Positions 1-6,539 of a stretch of DNA of 13,700 nucleotides are shown piece by piece. Both the position numbers and the translations under genes were made by a program. How positions within the stretch are numbered: position 1 is the stretch's first letter; the number at the start of each line of letters is the position of its first letter. Source of the stretch: Candidatus Woesearchaeota archaeon (lineage in GTDB: Archaea; Nanobdellota; Nanobdellia; Woesearchaeales; BS150m-G63); contig JAHWIG010000016.1 of assembly GCA_019322735.1 (NCBI GenBank), positions 1 to 13,700 on the forward strand, read 5' to 3'. Below the pieces are notes generated by a model. The model ran no database searches and was not told the DNA's origin. It worked only from the letters and a program-made list of their open reading frames with translations.

Positions 1-506
1 CCTTCTGGTTCTTCTCTTGATGGGCTTCTTCTTAATTCACAGCTATAGGTAGTTACTTCTATTTCATCATCTTTACAGCTTATTCTACATCTACCCTCAT
101 TCTTTTCACATTCTGTTTTTCTTCTTTTTTGTGATGGTTTATCTGCTGTTACTTGTGTTTCTTCTTCTCCTTCTATTGTAGGTTCTGGTTTTTCTCCTTC
201 ACCCTCTGATGGTTTATCTGGTTCATCTGGTGTAGGTTTATTTGGTTCAACCAGTTCAAATTGTTCATCTGTATCTCTTTGTTTTATTTTTTCTGTGTTG
301 TCTACAAATATGTTTACATCGTGCATAACCATACCAGTAATTAGTTTAAATCCATTCAATGCGTTTTCAAAGAAACCAGAAACACCTTCTTGATCTTCAG
401 AATTAGCAGTGGATTCTGCTGTAACTGAGCTAAGTAGAAGAAGAGATAAGAATATAGCTATGACTATCTTAATTCCTGCATTTTCTATATACTGCTGTCT
501 AGTCAT
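1..506 (-). CDS. Secreted Pro/Glu-rich, Cys-containing protein (C-terminus beyond the window)
   Basis: The frame is open from an ATG at 506 down to base 1, giving 168 visible residues with no stop, so the gene continues past the left edge. Residues about 11-30 form a hydrophobic signal peptide with a likely cleavage after VTA at residue 30. Residues about 85-120 are a low-complexity linker rich in Pro, Glu, Lys and Asp. After it come four cysteines at 133, 140, 144 and 156 (C-x6-C-x3-C-x11-C), suggesting a small disulfide-bonded module outside the cell. The start overlaps the upstream helix-turn-helix gene by 8 nt, so the two are probably one transcript with coupled translation. I do not recognise the family. 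A cell-surface or secreted role is inferred only from the signal peptide and composition. The missing C-terminus could hold an anchor or further domains. Confidence 0.75.
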   Translation of the reverse strand, partial: MTRQQYIENAGIKIVIAIFLSLLLLSSVTAESTANSEDQEGVSGFFENALNGFKLITGMVMHDVNIFVDNTEKIKQRDTDEQFELVEPNKPTPDEPDKPSEGEGEKPEPTIEGEEETQVTADKPSQKRRKTECEKNEGRCRISCKDDEIEVTTYSCELRRSPSREEPE

Positions 507-729
507 TTTTATTTTTGGGAGTCTTCTTCCTCTTTTTTTTAGCTCTGTTATAGACAGTCCAGATGTTCCTCTCATCTCTGTTAATCAGCTCGCCAATTTG
601 GTGATAAGTTAAGCCTTTTTTTTCTTTTAAAAACTCAACAATGGCTTCTAGAACGCTTATAGAGCTATCTCTAAGAACATTGGACGGAATCCATATATTA
701 GAAGGTGTTTTAGGCCTCTTTTTTGTCAC
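499..729 (-). CDS. Small basic helix-turn-helix DNA-binding protein
   Basis: This 76-residue protein has a predicted helix-turn-helix at about residues 40-63 (LTYHQIGELINRDERNIWTV). It resembles sigma-70 region 4-like or 'sigma-like' HTH modules that I associate with DPANN archaea. The segment before it (WIPSNVL, then SVLEAIVEFLKEK) fits the same kind of small regulator, and the C-terminus is a Lys/Arg tail. The start is GTG: an in-frame TAA lies two codons upstream (733-735) and there is no internal Met, so GTG is the only reasonable choice. A TATA-like box centred near 755 is 26 nt upstream, suggesting a leaderless message. The first palindrome of the upstream array lies between that box and the start, the position expected for autoregulation. 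It is cotranscribed with the secreted-protein gene. DNA binding is inferred from the motif and its targets are unknown. Confidence 0.75.
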   Translation of the reverse strand: MTKKRPKTPSNIWIPSNVLRDSSISVLEAIVEFLKEKKGLTYHQIGELINRDERNIWTVYNRAKKKRKKTPKNKND

Positions 730-733
730 TTTT

Positions 734-1012
734 TACACACACTGTATGTATTTTTATTTAGTTAGCTAAACTATTTACATACACTGTATGTAGTTATTAA
801 TAAAGTTTTCTATTTAGTACATACAATGTATGTATAGAAGTAGTACCTTGCCTTATTAATACATACATTGTATGTATTACTTAATAAATATTTTGATTTA
901 TCTGCTATTTATACAAGATTAGTTTAATACATACAATGTATGTATTGGTTAATAAATGTTTTGATTTATCTGCCATTTATACAAGATTAGTTTAATACAT
1001 ACAATGTATGTA
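734..1012. promoter_or_regulatory. Array of six palindromic operator-like sites
   Basis: Six copies of the 17-bp palindrome TACATACANTGTATGTA occupy 734-750, 776-792, 818-834, 860-876, 928-944 and 996-1012. Only the first departs from the arm consensus, with C for T at its fifth base. The centre base varies (C, C, A, T, A, A). The arms of some copies extend further: the fourth is a perfect 23-bp palindrome at 857-879. Spacing is exactly 42 bp three times, then 68 bp twice. The three 25-bp spacers of the first part are unrelated to one another, so the palindrome and its spacing appear to be what is conserved. The array fills the gap between the fibrillarin stop and the HTH gene, and its last copy lies 5 bp before the HTH start. 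Dimeric protein binding, possibly by that HTH protein, is the simplest reading. An iteron-like role is possible. Confidence 0.75.
751..761 (-). promoter_or_regulatory. TATA-like box for the HTH/secreted-protein operon
   Basis: On the minus strand this reads CTAAATAAAAA, an AT-rich TATA-like element centred about 26 nt before the GTG at 729. That spacing fits leaderless archaeal transcription. The palindrome at 734-750 starts immediately downstream, so a protein bound there would block polymerase. This is sequence inspection only. Confidence 0.4.
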
Positions 1013-1036
1013 TTGGTTAATAAATGTTTTGATTTA
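860..1036. repeat. 68-bp direct tandem repeat, 2.6 copies
   Basis: Units 860-927 and 928-995 differ at only 5 of 68 positions by my alignment. The partial third unit, 996-1036, is identical to the first 41 bases of the second. Each unit begins with one operator-like palindrome and continues with a shared AT-rich segment. Identity stops 3 bp before the fibrillarin stop codon. This looks like recent segmental duplication that multiplied one palindrome. Confidence 0.85.
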
Positions 1037-1039
1037 GAA

Positions 1040-1711
1040 CTATTTCTTCTTAACAACAAAAAAGGCATGATCTTTTTCATATGGGTCTAGAATTCTATAA
1101 TCTACCACTGTTGTTTTCTCATCTAGCTCCTTCATTACATGTTTAAAGATTTGTTTTGGATCTTTTGTAACATCAATACTTCTTGCTTTAATGCAGAGTA
1201 ACCCAAAACCATCTTTTTTTAGGAATTTATCATAGTTTTTTAAGAATATGCCCACTTGATCTCTCTGAGCAATATCTTGATATACCACATCTACTTTAGG
1301 TATTTCATCATATTTTTCTGGATGGTTTGCACTTTCTAAAAATGGTGCAATGTTCTTGCGTTTCTCACACATAAAAATAAAATCCCTCATGACTCTTGGA
1401 GAAAACTCTACGGCAAAGATGAAACCTTTATTGCATATATCTGATATGTGGCTTACTGTTGTTCCTGATGCAGAACCAAGATATAACACTAAACTTTTTT
1501 CATCCATTCCAATCTGGGATATACCTTTTAATAATGCGGCAGATAATTTGCTTCTCTTTGGATCCCACTGCCTGTACTCTGTTTTTCCATCTTTGTATAA
1601 CCTTTCATCATAAACTCTTTTACCTGGAACAGAATTTATTGTATATAATTCTTTTCTTCTTCCTCTTTCTTTTACAAAGATTCCAGGAAATTTATAATTG
1701 AATAGTTTCAT
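1040..1711 (-). CDS. flpA: Fibrillarin-like rRNA/tRNA 2'-O-methyltransferase
   Basis: Fibrillarin is the SAM-dependent catalytic subunit of archaeal C/D box RNPs, which methylate ribose 2'-OH groups of rRNA and tRNA at sites chosen by guide RNAs. The 223-residue length is normal for the archaeal family. A short N-terminal domain is followed by a Rossmann methyltransferase fold: motif I at residues 79-85 (GSASGTT), the acidic motif II near E102 (FAVEFSPRVMRD), VDVVYQDIAQ at 140-149, and LLCIKARSIDVTKDP at 171-185. It lies 6 nt downstream of nop5 on the same strand, the usual nop5-fibrillarin operon. The start at 1711 gives the expected N-terminus. The match is strong. The oddity is in its partner, which lacks the domain that normally contacts fibrillarin. 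Confidence 0.95.
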   Translation of the reverse strand: MKLFNYKFPGIFVKERGRRKELYTINSVPGKRVYDERLYKDGKTEYRQWDPKRSKLSAALLKGISQIGMDEKSLVLYLGSASGTTVSHISDICNKGFIFAVEFSPRVMRDFIFMCEKRKNIAPFLESANHPEKYDEIPKVDVVYQDIAQRDQVGIFLKNYDKFLKKDGFGLLCIKARSIDVTKDPKQIFKHVMKELDEKTTVVDYRILDPYEKDHAFFVVKKK

Positions 1712-1717
1712 TTGAAT

Positions 1718-2500
1718 TTATCTTCTAGTTCTATACTTTTTTTTGTGAATGGGGTTTAAAGGTGAATTTTTTTGAGAAAATTTATCTTCTATTTCTTTCT
1801 TGAGTTTGTTACCAATGAAGTCTCCTTTAAAGTAATCCACTTTTACTGCAATACTTATCTTGTCAGCTAAAGTTCTTGCCCTTTTTCCGTGTTCTTTTTG
1901 TTTTGCAGAACTTATCAATGGGTGATGTACAATTATCCCATGCCTTGGTGGTTTTGCACCTGTTTTCATATGTCTGAAAAGAGCTTTTTCTGCACCCAAA
2001 ACCTGGATTGTGGATGCTGGCATCAACACTAATCTTTTTAGGCTTCCTGCTTTTGACATTAATTTAGCACCCAATAATGCTCCTGTGATAGTTAATAAAT
2101 TTGGACAATGTTGTTTCATTAGGGATTCAAGATATTTTTGAAGGTCTTTTTTTGATTTATAGAGTGAGTTTATCTGTTTTGCAAAAAAGATAATAGCATC
2201 TAGATCTTTTTTCTTTAAATCAGCACCCATACTTTGACTTATTCTTATTTCTTTTAGTAGTGTCTTTTTGTCTTTTATTATTATTAATTCAGTAAATTTT
2301 TCTTGATTAAATGTAACTTCTGAGAATTCTGGATTGTAAAGAGAATACCATTCCCTTAATCTTGTTACTAAAGAATTAGAAACCTTATCAATATCTTCTA
2401 TTGCATTTATTGTTTGGACTATCAGATTATCATCTGATATTGATTCTTTTAATTTTCTCCTTACAGTGGCAATGCTTTTATTCCTTAATTTCTCAAACAT
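1718..2500 (-). CDS. nop5: Nop5/Nop56-58-like C/D RNP core protein lacking the N-terminal domain
   Basis: Nop5 bridges fibrillarin and the L7Ae-bound guide RNA in archaeal C/D box RNPs. Residues about 25-130 match the coiled-coil region (VTRLREWYSLYNPEF at 45-59). Residues about 133-240 are the Nop RNA-binding domain with its hallmark ALLGAKLMSKAGSLKRL, PASTIQVLGAEKALF and PPRHGIIVHHPLI. A short Lys/Arg tail follows. At 260 residues it is well short of the usual roughly 370-420, because the fibrillarin-binding N-terminal domain of about 120 residues is absent. An in-frame stop at 2528-2530, only nine codons upstream, and the divergent cutA gene rule out a missed extension. Fibrillarin follows 6 nt downstream. 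Family assignment is secure. How this short form recruits fibrillarin is open. Confidence 0.93.
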   Translation of the reverse strand: MFEKLRNKSIATVRRKLKESISDDNLIVQTINAIEDIDKVSNSLVTRLREWYSLYNPEFSEVTFNQEKFTELIIIKDKKTLLKEIRISQSMGADLKKKDLDAIIFFAKQINSLYKSKKDLQKYLESLMKQHCPNLLTITGALLGAKLMSKAGSLKRLVLMPASTIQVLGAEKALFRHMKTGAKPPRHGIIVHHPLISSAKQKEHGKRARTLADKISIAVKVDYFKGDFIGNKLKKEIEDKFSQKNSPLNPIHKKKYRTRR

Positions 2501-2583
2501 GATATAATTAATTATCTTTATTGTCTTTTAAACGTTTTGATTTTTAAGAAAGATTAATAAAGAATATGACCTCTTTTGTTAAA
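2501..2583. promoter_or_regulatory. Divergent promoter region nop5 / cutA
   Basis: On the minus strand TTTAAAAG (2526-2533) lies about 26-33 nt before the nop5 ATG and is a good TATA candidate. On the plus strand ATTAATAAAG (2553-2562) is centred about 26 nt before the second in-frame Met of cutA at 2584. TTTTTAAG (2541-2548) is a weaker candidate serving the ATG at 2566. No palindrome of the 734-1012 array type was seen here. Confidence 0.4.
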
Positions 2584-2889
2584 ATGATTTTGGTTTATGT
2601 TGTTTGTAATGACAAAAGGGAGGCAGATAAGATAGCAAAGTCAATTGTTGAAAAAAAACTTGCAGCATGCGCAAATATATTTCCAATAAGTTCTTTTTAT
2701 TATTGGGAGAATAATTTAAAGGAGGATAATGAGGTTGTTTTACTTCTTAAGACTATTTCAGATAATTATGAAGCATTGGAAGAAGAAATAAAAAAACTTC
2801 ATAGTTATGATATCCCAGCGATAATCAAGATTAATGCCCAAGCTAATAGTGAATTTGAAAATTGGGTAAAAGAAAATACAGCGAGATGA
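2584..2889 (+). CDS. cutA: CutA-like protein (divalent-cation tolerance family)
   Basis: This is a small trimeric ferredoxin-like-fold protein of the CutA1 family, linked to divalent metal tolerance in bacteria; its true biochemical role is unsettled. Family signatures seen are the opening MILVYVVCNDKREADKIA, KKLAACANIFPISSFYYWENNL, EDNEVVLLLKT and HSYDIPAIIKI. I place the start at 2584 because family members begin with this hydrophobic strand and a TATA-like box lies 26 nt before it. An in-frame ATG at 2566 would add six residues (MTSFVK). With the 2584 start the protein is 101 residues, usual for the family. The stop overlaps the ATG of the next gene as ATGA, so the two are probably translated together. 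Confidence 0.9.
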   Translation: MILVYVVCNDKREADKIAKSIVEKKLAACANIFPISSFYYWENNLKEDNEVVLLLKTISDNYEALEEEIKKLHSYDIPAIIKINAQANSEFENWVKENTAR

Positions 2890-3122
2890 TTATGATGAGA
2901 CACCATTTACTTGATGATAGTTTTACTCTGGTTGCCTGCTCGTACTGTTTGGAAACTTCAGAGAATAAAGAATGGAGATCTGAGTTTGAGGGGGAGATTC
3001 ATTATAAAACAGCCCTTTGCGATTGCGGAAAAGAATTAAAGTTTAAAGTACATTTTAATGGTTCTGGTCATGATAGTTTCAATGAATCAGAAAAAAAGAA
3101 GAGTATAGAAGATAAGATATAA
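2886..3122 (+). CDS. Small four-cysteine, zinc-ribbon-like protein of unknown function
   Basis: This 78-residue protein has cysteines at 18 and 21 (CSYC) and at 45 and 47 (CDC), a C-x2-C...C-x-C pattern that could bind zinc, although the second pair is tighter than the usual C-x2-C. His6, His7 and His39 are other possible ligands. The C-terminus is acidic and lysine-rich. I chose the ATG at 2886 because it overlaps the cutA stop as ATGA; an in-frame ATG at 2862 would lie inside cutA and add eight residues. The family is not recognised. Coupling to cutA suggests metal-related work, but this is only context. The stop codon abuts the stop of the convergent UMP kinase gene with no base between. 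Confidence 0.7.
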   Translation: MIMMRHHLLDDSFTLVACSYCLETSENKEWRSEFEGEIHYKTALCDCGKELKFKVHFNGSGHDSFNESEKKKSIEDKI

Positions 3123-3800
3123 TTATTCTATAATTGTGCCAATAAACTTTTTATTGTTAAGATAATTATCCAGATTTTTTAGATTAGTTCCTTTCATTAT
3201 GGCTACCTTTAATTTCAGTTTTTCTGCAAGTTTGCTTGCAACTGGATCAAATGGAAAATTGGCTCCAGGAACCCATTTATCTCCCACTATGGCTCTAAAT
3301 TTTTTCCAGTTTACTTTATCCAAAGGTTTTGCATCTTTGTATTTTTTTGGATCTTTTGTGTATGCTTTTCTTATATTTGATAGATTGATTACAGAATGTG
3401 ATTTGAAATTTCTTGCCAATAGAACGGCGTCATAATCTGTTGAACAGCCAGGTTTCCATCCAGCAGCAATCAATACCTTTTCCTTGAAGTTTATTTTCTC
3501 TGTTGGGTTTCTTATTATTCTCTTATGTGCAATATCTTCAAAAATAGTTCTCATTAGGTGTGCATTTAGCCTTGTAGAATGTATACCTATCCAATCTAAG
3601 TCTTCTGCACTTAGTTTAAATACTTTTGAAGCTGCTTGTTGGTATAAACGAGCAGTATGACCCCCACCACAGATCAAGATAAATTGTTTTCCTTTTTTTA
3701 CATGCTTTAAGATTAATGCCCTGAATTTTTTAAGAAAATTATAATCTATGTTATCAGGAACAACTATTGATCCCCCTAGGGAAATTATAATCGGTTTCAT
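3123..3800 (-). CDS. pyrH: UMP kinase, archaeal type (amino acid kinase fold)
   Basis: Predicted to phosphorylate UMP to UDP with ATP in pyrimidine nucleotide synthesis. The 225 residues show the amino-acid-kinase pattern: phosphate-binding SLGGSIVVP at 7-15, GGGHTAR at 45-51, IGIHSTRLNAHLMR at 71-84 as in archaeal PyrH, GWKPGCSTDYDAVLLA at 114-129 for nucleotide binding, and the ATP-side NLSNIRKAYTKDPKKY at 139-154. Another kinase of this fold is possible, but the STD-DAVLLA stretch favours UMP kinase. The ATG overlaps the secD stop by four bases, so it is the last gene of the secF-secD transcript. Its presence there probably reflects operon packing rather than function. The 3' end abuts the stop of the convergent gene. 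A T7 tract on the minus strand (3091-3097), inside that gene, may serve for termination. Confidence 0.9.
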   Translation of the reverse strand: MKPIIISLGGSIVVPDNIDYNFLKKFRALILKHVKKGKQFILICGGGHTARLYQQAASKVFKLSAEDLDWIGIHSTRLNAHLMRTIFEDIAHKRIIRNPTEKINFKEKVLIAAGWKPGCSTDYDAVLLARNFKSHSVINLSNIRKAYTKDPKKYKDAKPLDKVNWKKFRAIVGDKWVPGANFPFDPVASKLAEKLKLKVAIMKGTNLKNLDNYLNNKKFIGTIIE

Positions 3801-5521
3801 TGAAGTAAAATTTCAATTGTTGAAGCATATGCTGGTCTTGTGATGAATACACCCATGGAAGTGCCGATGATTGTTGTTAAAGCAAATCCTTTTAACAATC
3901 CAGCACCTGCGAATAATAATGGGAGCATAGCCACAACTGTTGTTATGTATGCAACTATTATTATAAAAAATGCTCGTTTTATCTTTGTCTTCCAGTCATA
4001 AATTGTAGATGCTCTTCCTTTTAGACTTTCATCTGCTATGATTATCTGGTGATCAATTCCAGTACCTACTGCTATAATGATTCCTGCAATTGCTGCTAAA
4101 TCAAGATCCCAACCAATTAATGCTGATACACCCAAGATTAAGATAACTTCCATAATTATTGTAATGGCCATTGGAATGACAACTTTTAAGGTCCTATATC
4201 TTATAAAAATAATAACAACTATTGCAAGTATAGCAAGCAATCCTATGAAGATTGCTTCTTTAGCAAATTCTGTTCCTAATGTTGGGGAGATAACATCTGT
4301 TTTTACAACATTTAATTTTACTGGCAATGATCCTGTAATCATTATTGTTTGTAATCTTTTCATATCTTCTAATGCATTAAATGTTGCTTCTTGTTGAGTT
4401 GTTCCGACCCCTGATCCAGATATTTGGATATCTATTACTGGTCTGCCTTTCAAATCTGCACCTATCTTTAATACATCAACATTAGCATCGTCTAAAAATA
4501 ATTCTAGATCCTGGCTTAGGTATTCATTTCCTGATCCATCAAGAACAATTTCAAGATCGGCTGTTAAATCGGCTTGTCTTTGTGCAGCTTCTGGTTTTAG
4601 GGCTATGCTGAATGCAAAATAACATGCCCAGCCACTCTGAAATTGACTGCATGGTCTTGTTGGATCTATTCCAGAACAGTCTGCTGATCTGCAGACATAT
4701 GTTATATCTTTTTCTCCACCACTGAAGACTGTTTCATTGTTAATCTTAGCCTCAAATTTTCCCTGTTTTGCTAATAGTTCTCTTACATCATCTTCTCCAA
4801 GGCCAGCTATTTCTGTGACAATGTATTGATTTCCTGAAAGATCATGGGATTCTCTTATCACAACATCTGCAATACCATAGACATTAAGTCGTTCTTTCAT
4901 ATTTTCAAGAATAATGTCCATAGTCTCTGCGTCAATCTGTTTTTCTGGTTGAAGTAGAACTCTTGTACCCCCTTGTAGATCAAGACCTTTTCTTATATTT
5001 GTCTTTGGAGCATTATATATTTTAATACCAATATCTTTCATACCAATTATTTCTTTTAACTCTTTGTTTACTGTTATTGTTTTATTTACAGTCTTATTAA
5101 CTAAAGAAGTTGTGCCATTGATTGTCTCATTTATTTGAATAATTTCTTCAACTATCTTTTCTTCAGTTTCATCAAGAATTGTTATATTATATTCTGGCAG
5201 AGTTTTTAACAGATAGGTATTTTTATTTGTCTTGATAGTTATTGATCTATTTGGTGTTAATGAATTAATAAAATCATTGAAGCCTGCAATATCTTTTATT
5301 GGAATATTATTCATAGAAATGATACGTTCTTTGCTCATCGGAGGGGCAGTAGGTTTTGGGCTTTCTATTCCTGCAAGACTTGCAGAACTATTTAATTCAA
5401 TACTTCTGATAGTAACACCTTCCACCCATGGATTAGGATAGATAGCTACAACTGCCAAGATGACTGCTACAAGGGCTACGATAACCCTTAGTCTAGTAAA
5501 TATTTTCTTGAGTTTTTCCAT
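3797..5521 (-). CDS. secD: Protein translocase subunit SecD with PDZ-like N-terminal domain
   Basis: SecD with SecF is a membrane RND-like complex that aids protein export through SecYEG. The 574 residues hold TM1 at about 11-28; an outward region with a PDZ-like segment at about 34-107 (SSASLAGIE...KERIISMNNIPIKDIAGF); the conserved GLDLQGGTRVLLQ at 179-191; the P1 segment with ERLNVYGIADVVIRES; and five further membrane segments from about 423 to the end, with GTGIDHQIIIADE at 486-498. The outward domain carries four cysteines (277, 282, 291, 300) and several N-x-S/T sequons, including a cluster at 131-146. The gene starts inside the 3' end of secF, a 29-nt overlap in another frame, and its stop overlaps pyrH. 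Identification is strong. The PDZ-like reading is my inference from pattern. Confidence 0.95.
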   Translation of the reverse strand: MEKLKKIFTRLRVIVALVAVILAVVAIYPNPWVEGVTIRSIELNSSASLAGIESPKPTAPPMSKERIISMNNIPIKDIAGFNDFINSLTPNRSITIKTNKNTYLLKTLPEYNITILDETEEKIVEEIIQINETINGTTSLVNKTVNKTITVNKELKEIIGMKDIGIKIYNAPKTNIRKGLDLQGGTRVLLQPEKQIDAETMDIILENMKERLNVYGIADVVIRESHDLSGNQYIVTEIAGLGEDDVRELLAKQGKFEAKINNETVFSGGEKDITYVCRSADCSGIDPTRPCSQFQSGWACYFAFSIALKPEAAQRQADLTADLEIVLDGSGNEYLSQDLELFLDDANVDVLKIGADLKGRPVIDIQISGSGVGTTQQEATFNALEDMKRLQTIMITGSLPVKLNVVKTDVISPTLGTEFAKEAIFIGLLAILAIVVIIFIRYRTLKVVIPMAITIIMEVILILGVSALIGWDLDLAAIAGIIIAVGTGIDHQIIIADESLKGRASTIYDWKTKIKRAFFIIIVAYITTVVAMLPLLFAGAGLLKGFALTTIIGTSMGVFITRPAYASTIEILLQ

Positions 5522-6497
5522 GTTTCTCTAAATACCATCTTAATATTCCGACATTCTGTATCCATGTATTTATTATGTCAACTAATAAACCAATTAATAG
5601 TATCAACATAATCTGTTGGATTGTGCTGGATTGTGAAAATATCAGGGCTAATGTTACTACTGTTAATGTTGTTATGGTCATTGTCATACCAGTTTTCATT
5701 GCCTGCATGATTCTTTCATTGAGTGAGCCTTCTTTTCTCTTTAACATCCTTGTTGTAAGTAGAATATCTGTATCTACTGAGTAACCAATGATCATAAGGA
5801 ATGCAGCAATACCTGCTGTTGATAGTTTTATTCCAAGTAGATTTATAATAGCTAATGTTACAATTATATCTGAAAATGCCGCCAATATTACAGCAAGAGA
5901 AGGAACTATTGTTCTGAAATAAAGAAATACAACAAACCCCATAAATAAAAATGATAATATCAATGCAATTATTGTCTCTTTAAAGAAACTTGCACCCAAA
6001 GATGAGCCCATGATTTCTGTGCTGTAGTCTCCAAGATCCCCAATATTGGATTGCAATGAAGATAAGAAATTTTTCAGCTCTTCTGTTGTCTTTATGTCTG
6101 TATCAATAATGATTCCCGTCTGTTTTCCTGCTCTTGCGAGTTTCCTTATAGATATCTCTAAACTGGGTAATTCTTTTGAAAGAGTCTGTTCTAATTGTTT
6201 TATCTCAATTAATTGTTCTGTTGGGATTGTTATTGTTGTCCCCCCTTTTAGTGATACTGCTTTGTTTATGAACTCCCCTGTTACTGCAAATTGAACACCA
6301 ATAATTATCATGGCTAGAATTAACATTATTAAAGGAATTAGGAGGAGTTTTTTGTACTGTTTATGATAAAAATTTAAGAAAGGATTCTTTATATCTTCTA
6401 ATTCTTGTCTATCTACAGGAGTTTTTTTTTCAATCACTTCAGTGGATTTTTCCCTTCTCTCCTTTAGGCGTTTTAATATCTTAGCTCTCCTCGACAT
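5493..6497 (-). CDS. secF: Protein translocase subunit SecF
   Basis: This 334-residue partner of SecD has a charged cytoplasmic N-terminus, TM1 at about 51-70, the outward D1 signature VSLKGGT at 81-87, a small outward domain to about 165, and five more membrane segments at about 172-317. GYSVDTDILLTTRMLK at 238-253 is the archaeal counterpart of the conserved SecF TM4 motif. secF precedes secD here, the reverse of the E. coli order, and their reading frames overlap by 29 nt, so translation is presumably coupled. A TATA-like box lies 21-33 nt upstream (6518-6530). The M50 protease gene ends 42 nt upstream on the same strand and may be cotranscribed. Confidence 0.95.
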   Translation of the reverse strand: MSRRAKILKRLKERREKSTEVIEKKTPVDRQELEDIKNPFLNFYHKQYKKLLLIPLIMLILAMIIIGVQFAVTGEFINKAVSLKGGTTITIPTEQLIEIKQLEQTLSKELPSLEISIRKLARAGKQTGIIIDTDIKTTEELKNFLSSLQSNIGDLGDYSTEIMGSSLGASFFKETIIALILSFLFMGFVVFLYFRTIVPSLAVILAAFSDIIVTLAIINLLGIKLSTAGIAAFLMIIGYSVDTDILLTTRMLKRKEGSLNERIMQAMKTGMTMTITTLTVVTLALIFSQSSTIQQIMLILLIGLLVDIINTWIQNVGILRWYLEKHGKTQENIY

Positions 6498-6517
6498 AAT
6501 CTTGAAAAATGAGTCAT

Positions 6518-6530
6518 CTATTAATAAATG
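6518..6530 (-). promoter_or_regulatory. TATA-like box for secF-secD-pyrH
   Basis: On the minus strand the element reads CATTTATTAATAG, centred about 27 nt before the secF ATG, which suits a leaderless transcript. It sits in the 42-nt gap after the M50 protease gene, so the sec genes may have their own promoter as well as read-through. Confidence 0.45.
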
Positions 6531-6539
6531 TTGCGAAAT

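Noticed and set aside
409..612. Plus-strand open frame of 67 codons
   Set aside because: It lies antisense to the HTH gene and the secreted-protein gene, both of which have better coding and start features.
905..976. Small minus-strand ORF of 23 codons inside the 68-bp repeat (ATG at 976)
   Set aside because: It reads through the palindrome and repeat, has low-complexity content, and is explained by chance in AT-rich repeats.
734..1012. CRISPR array reading of the regularly spaced repeats
   Set aside because: The repeat core is only 17 bp and a perfect palindrome, spacing changes from 42 to 68 bp, two spacers are nearly identical to each other, and no cas gene is present. An operator-like array explains it better.
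734..1036. Replication origin at the palindrome array
   Set aside because: No Orc1/Cdc6 or other initiator gene is nearby and the palindromes do not resemble archaeal ORB elements. It cannot be excluded without strand-skew data for the whole genome.
1350..1701. Two plus-strand open frames antisense to fibrillarin
   Set aside because: Both are shadows of the strongly conserved fibrillarin gene and show no recognisable domain.
4077..4397. Plus-strand open frame of 106 codons antisense to secD, with shorter ones at 5232-5441, 5575-5784 and 6046-6294
   Set aside because: They are antisense to conserved secD/secF coding sequence; the hydrophobic look comes from the complement of membrane-segment codons.
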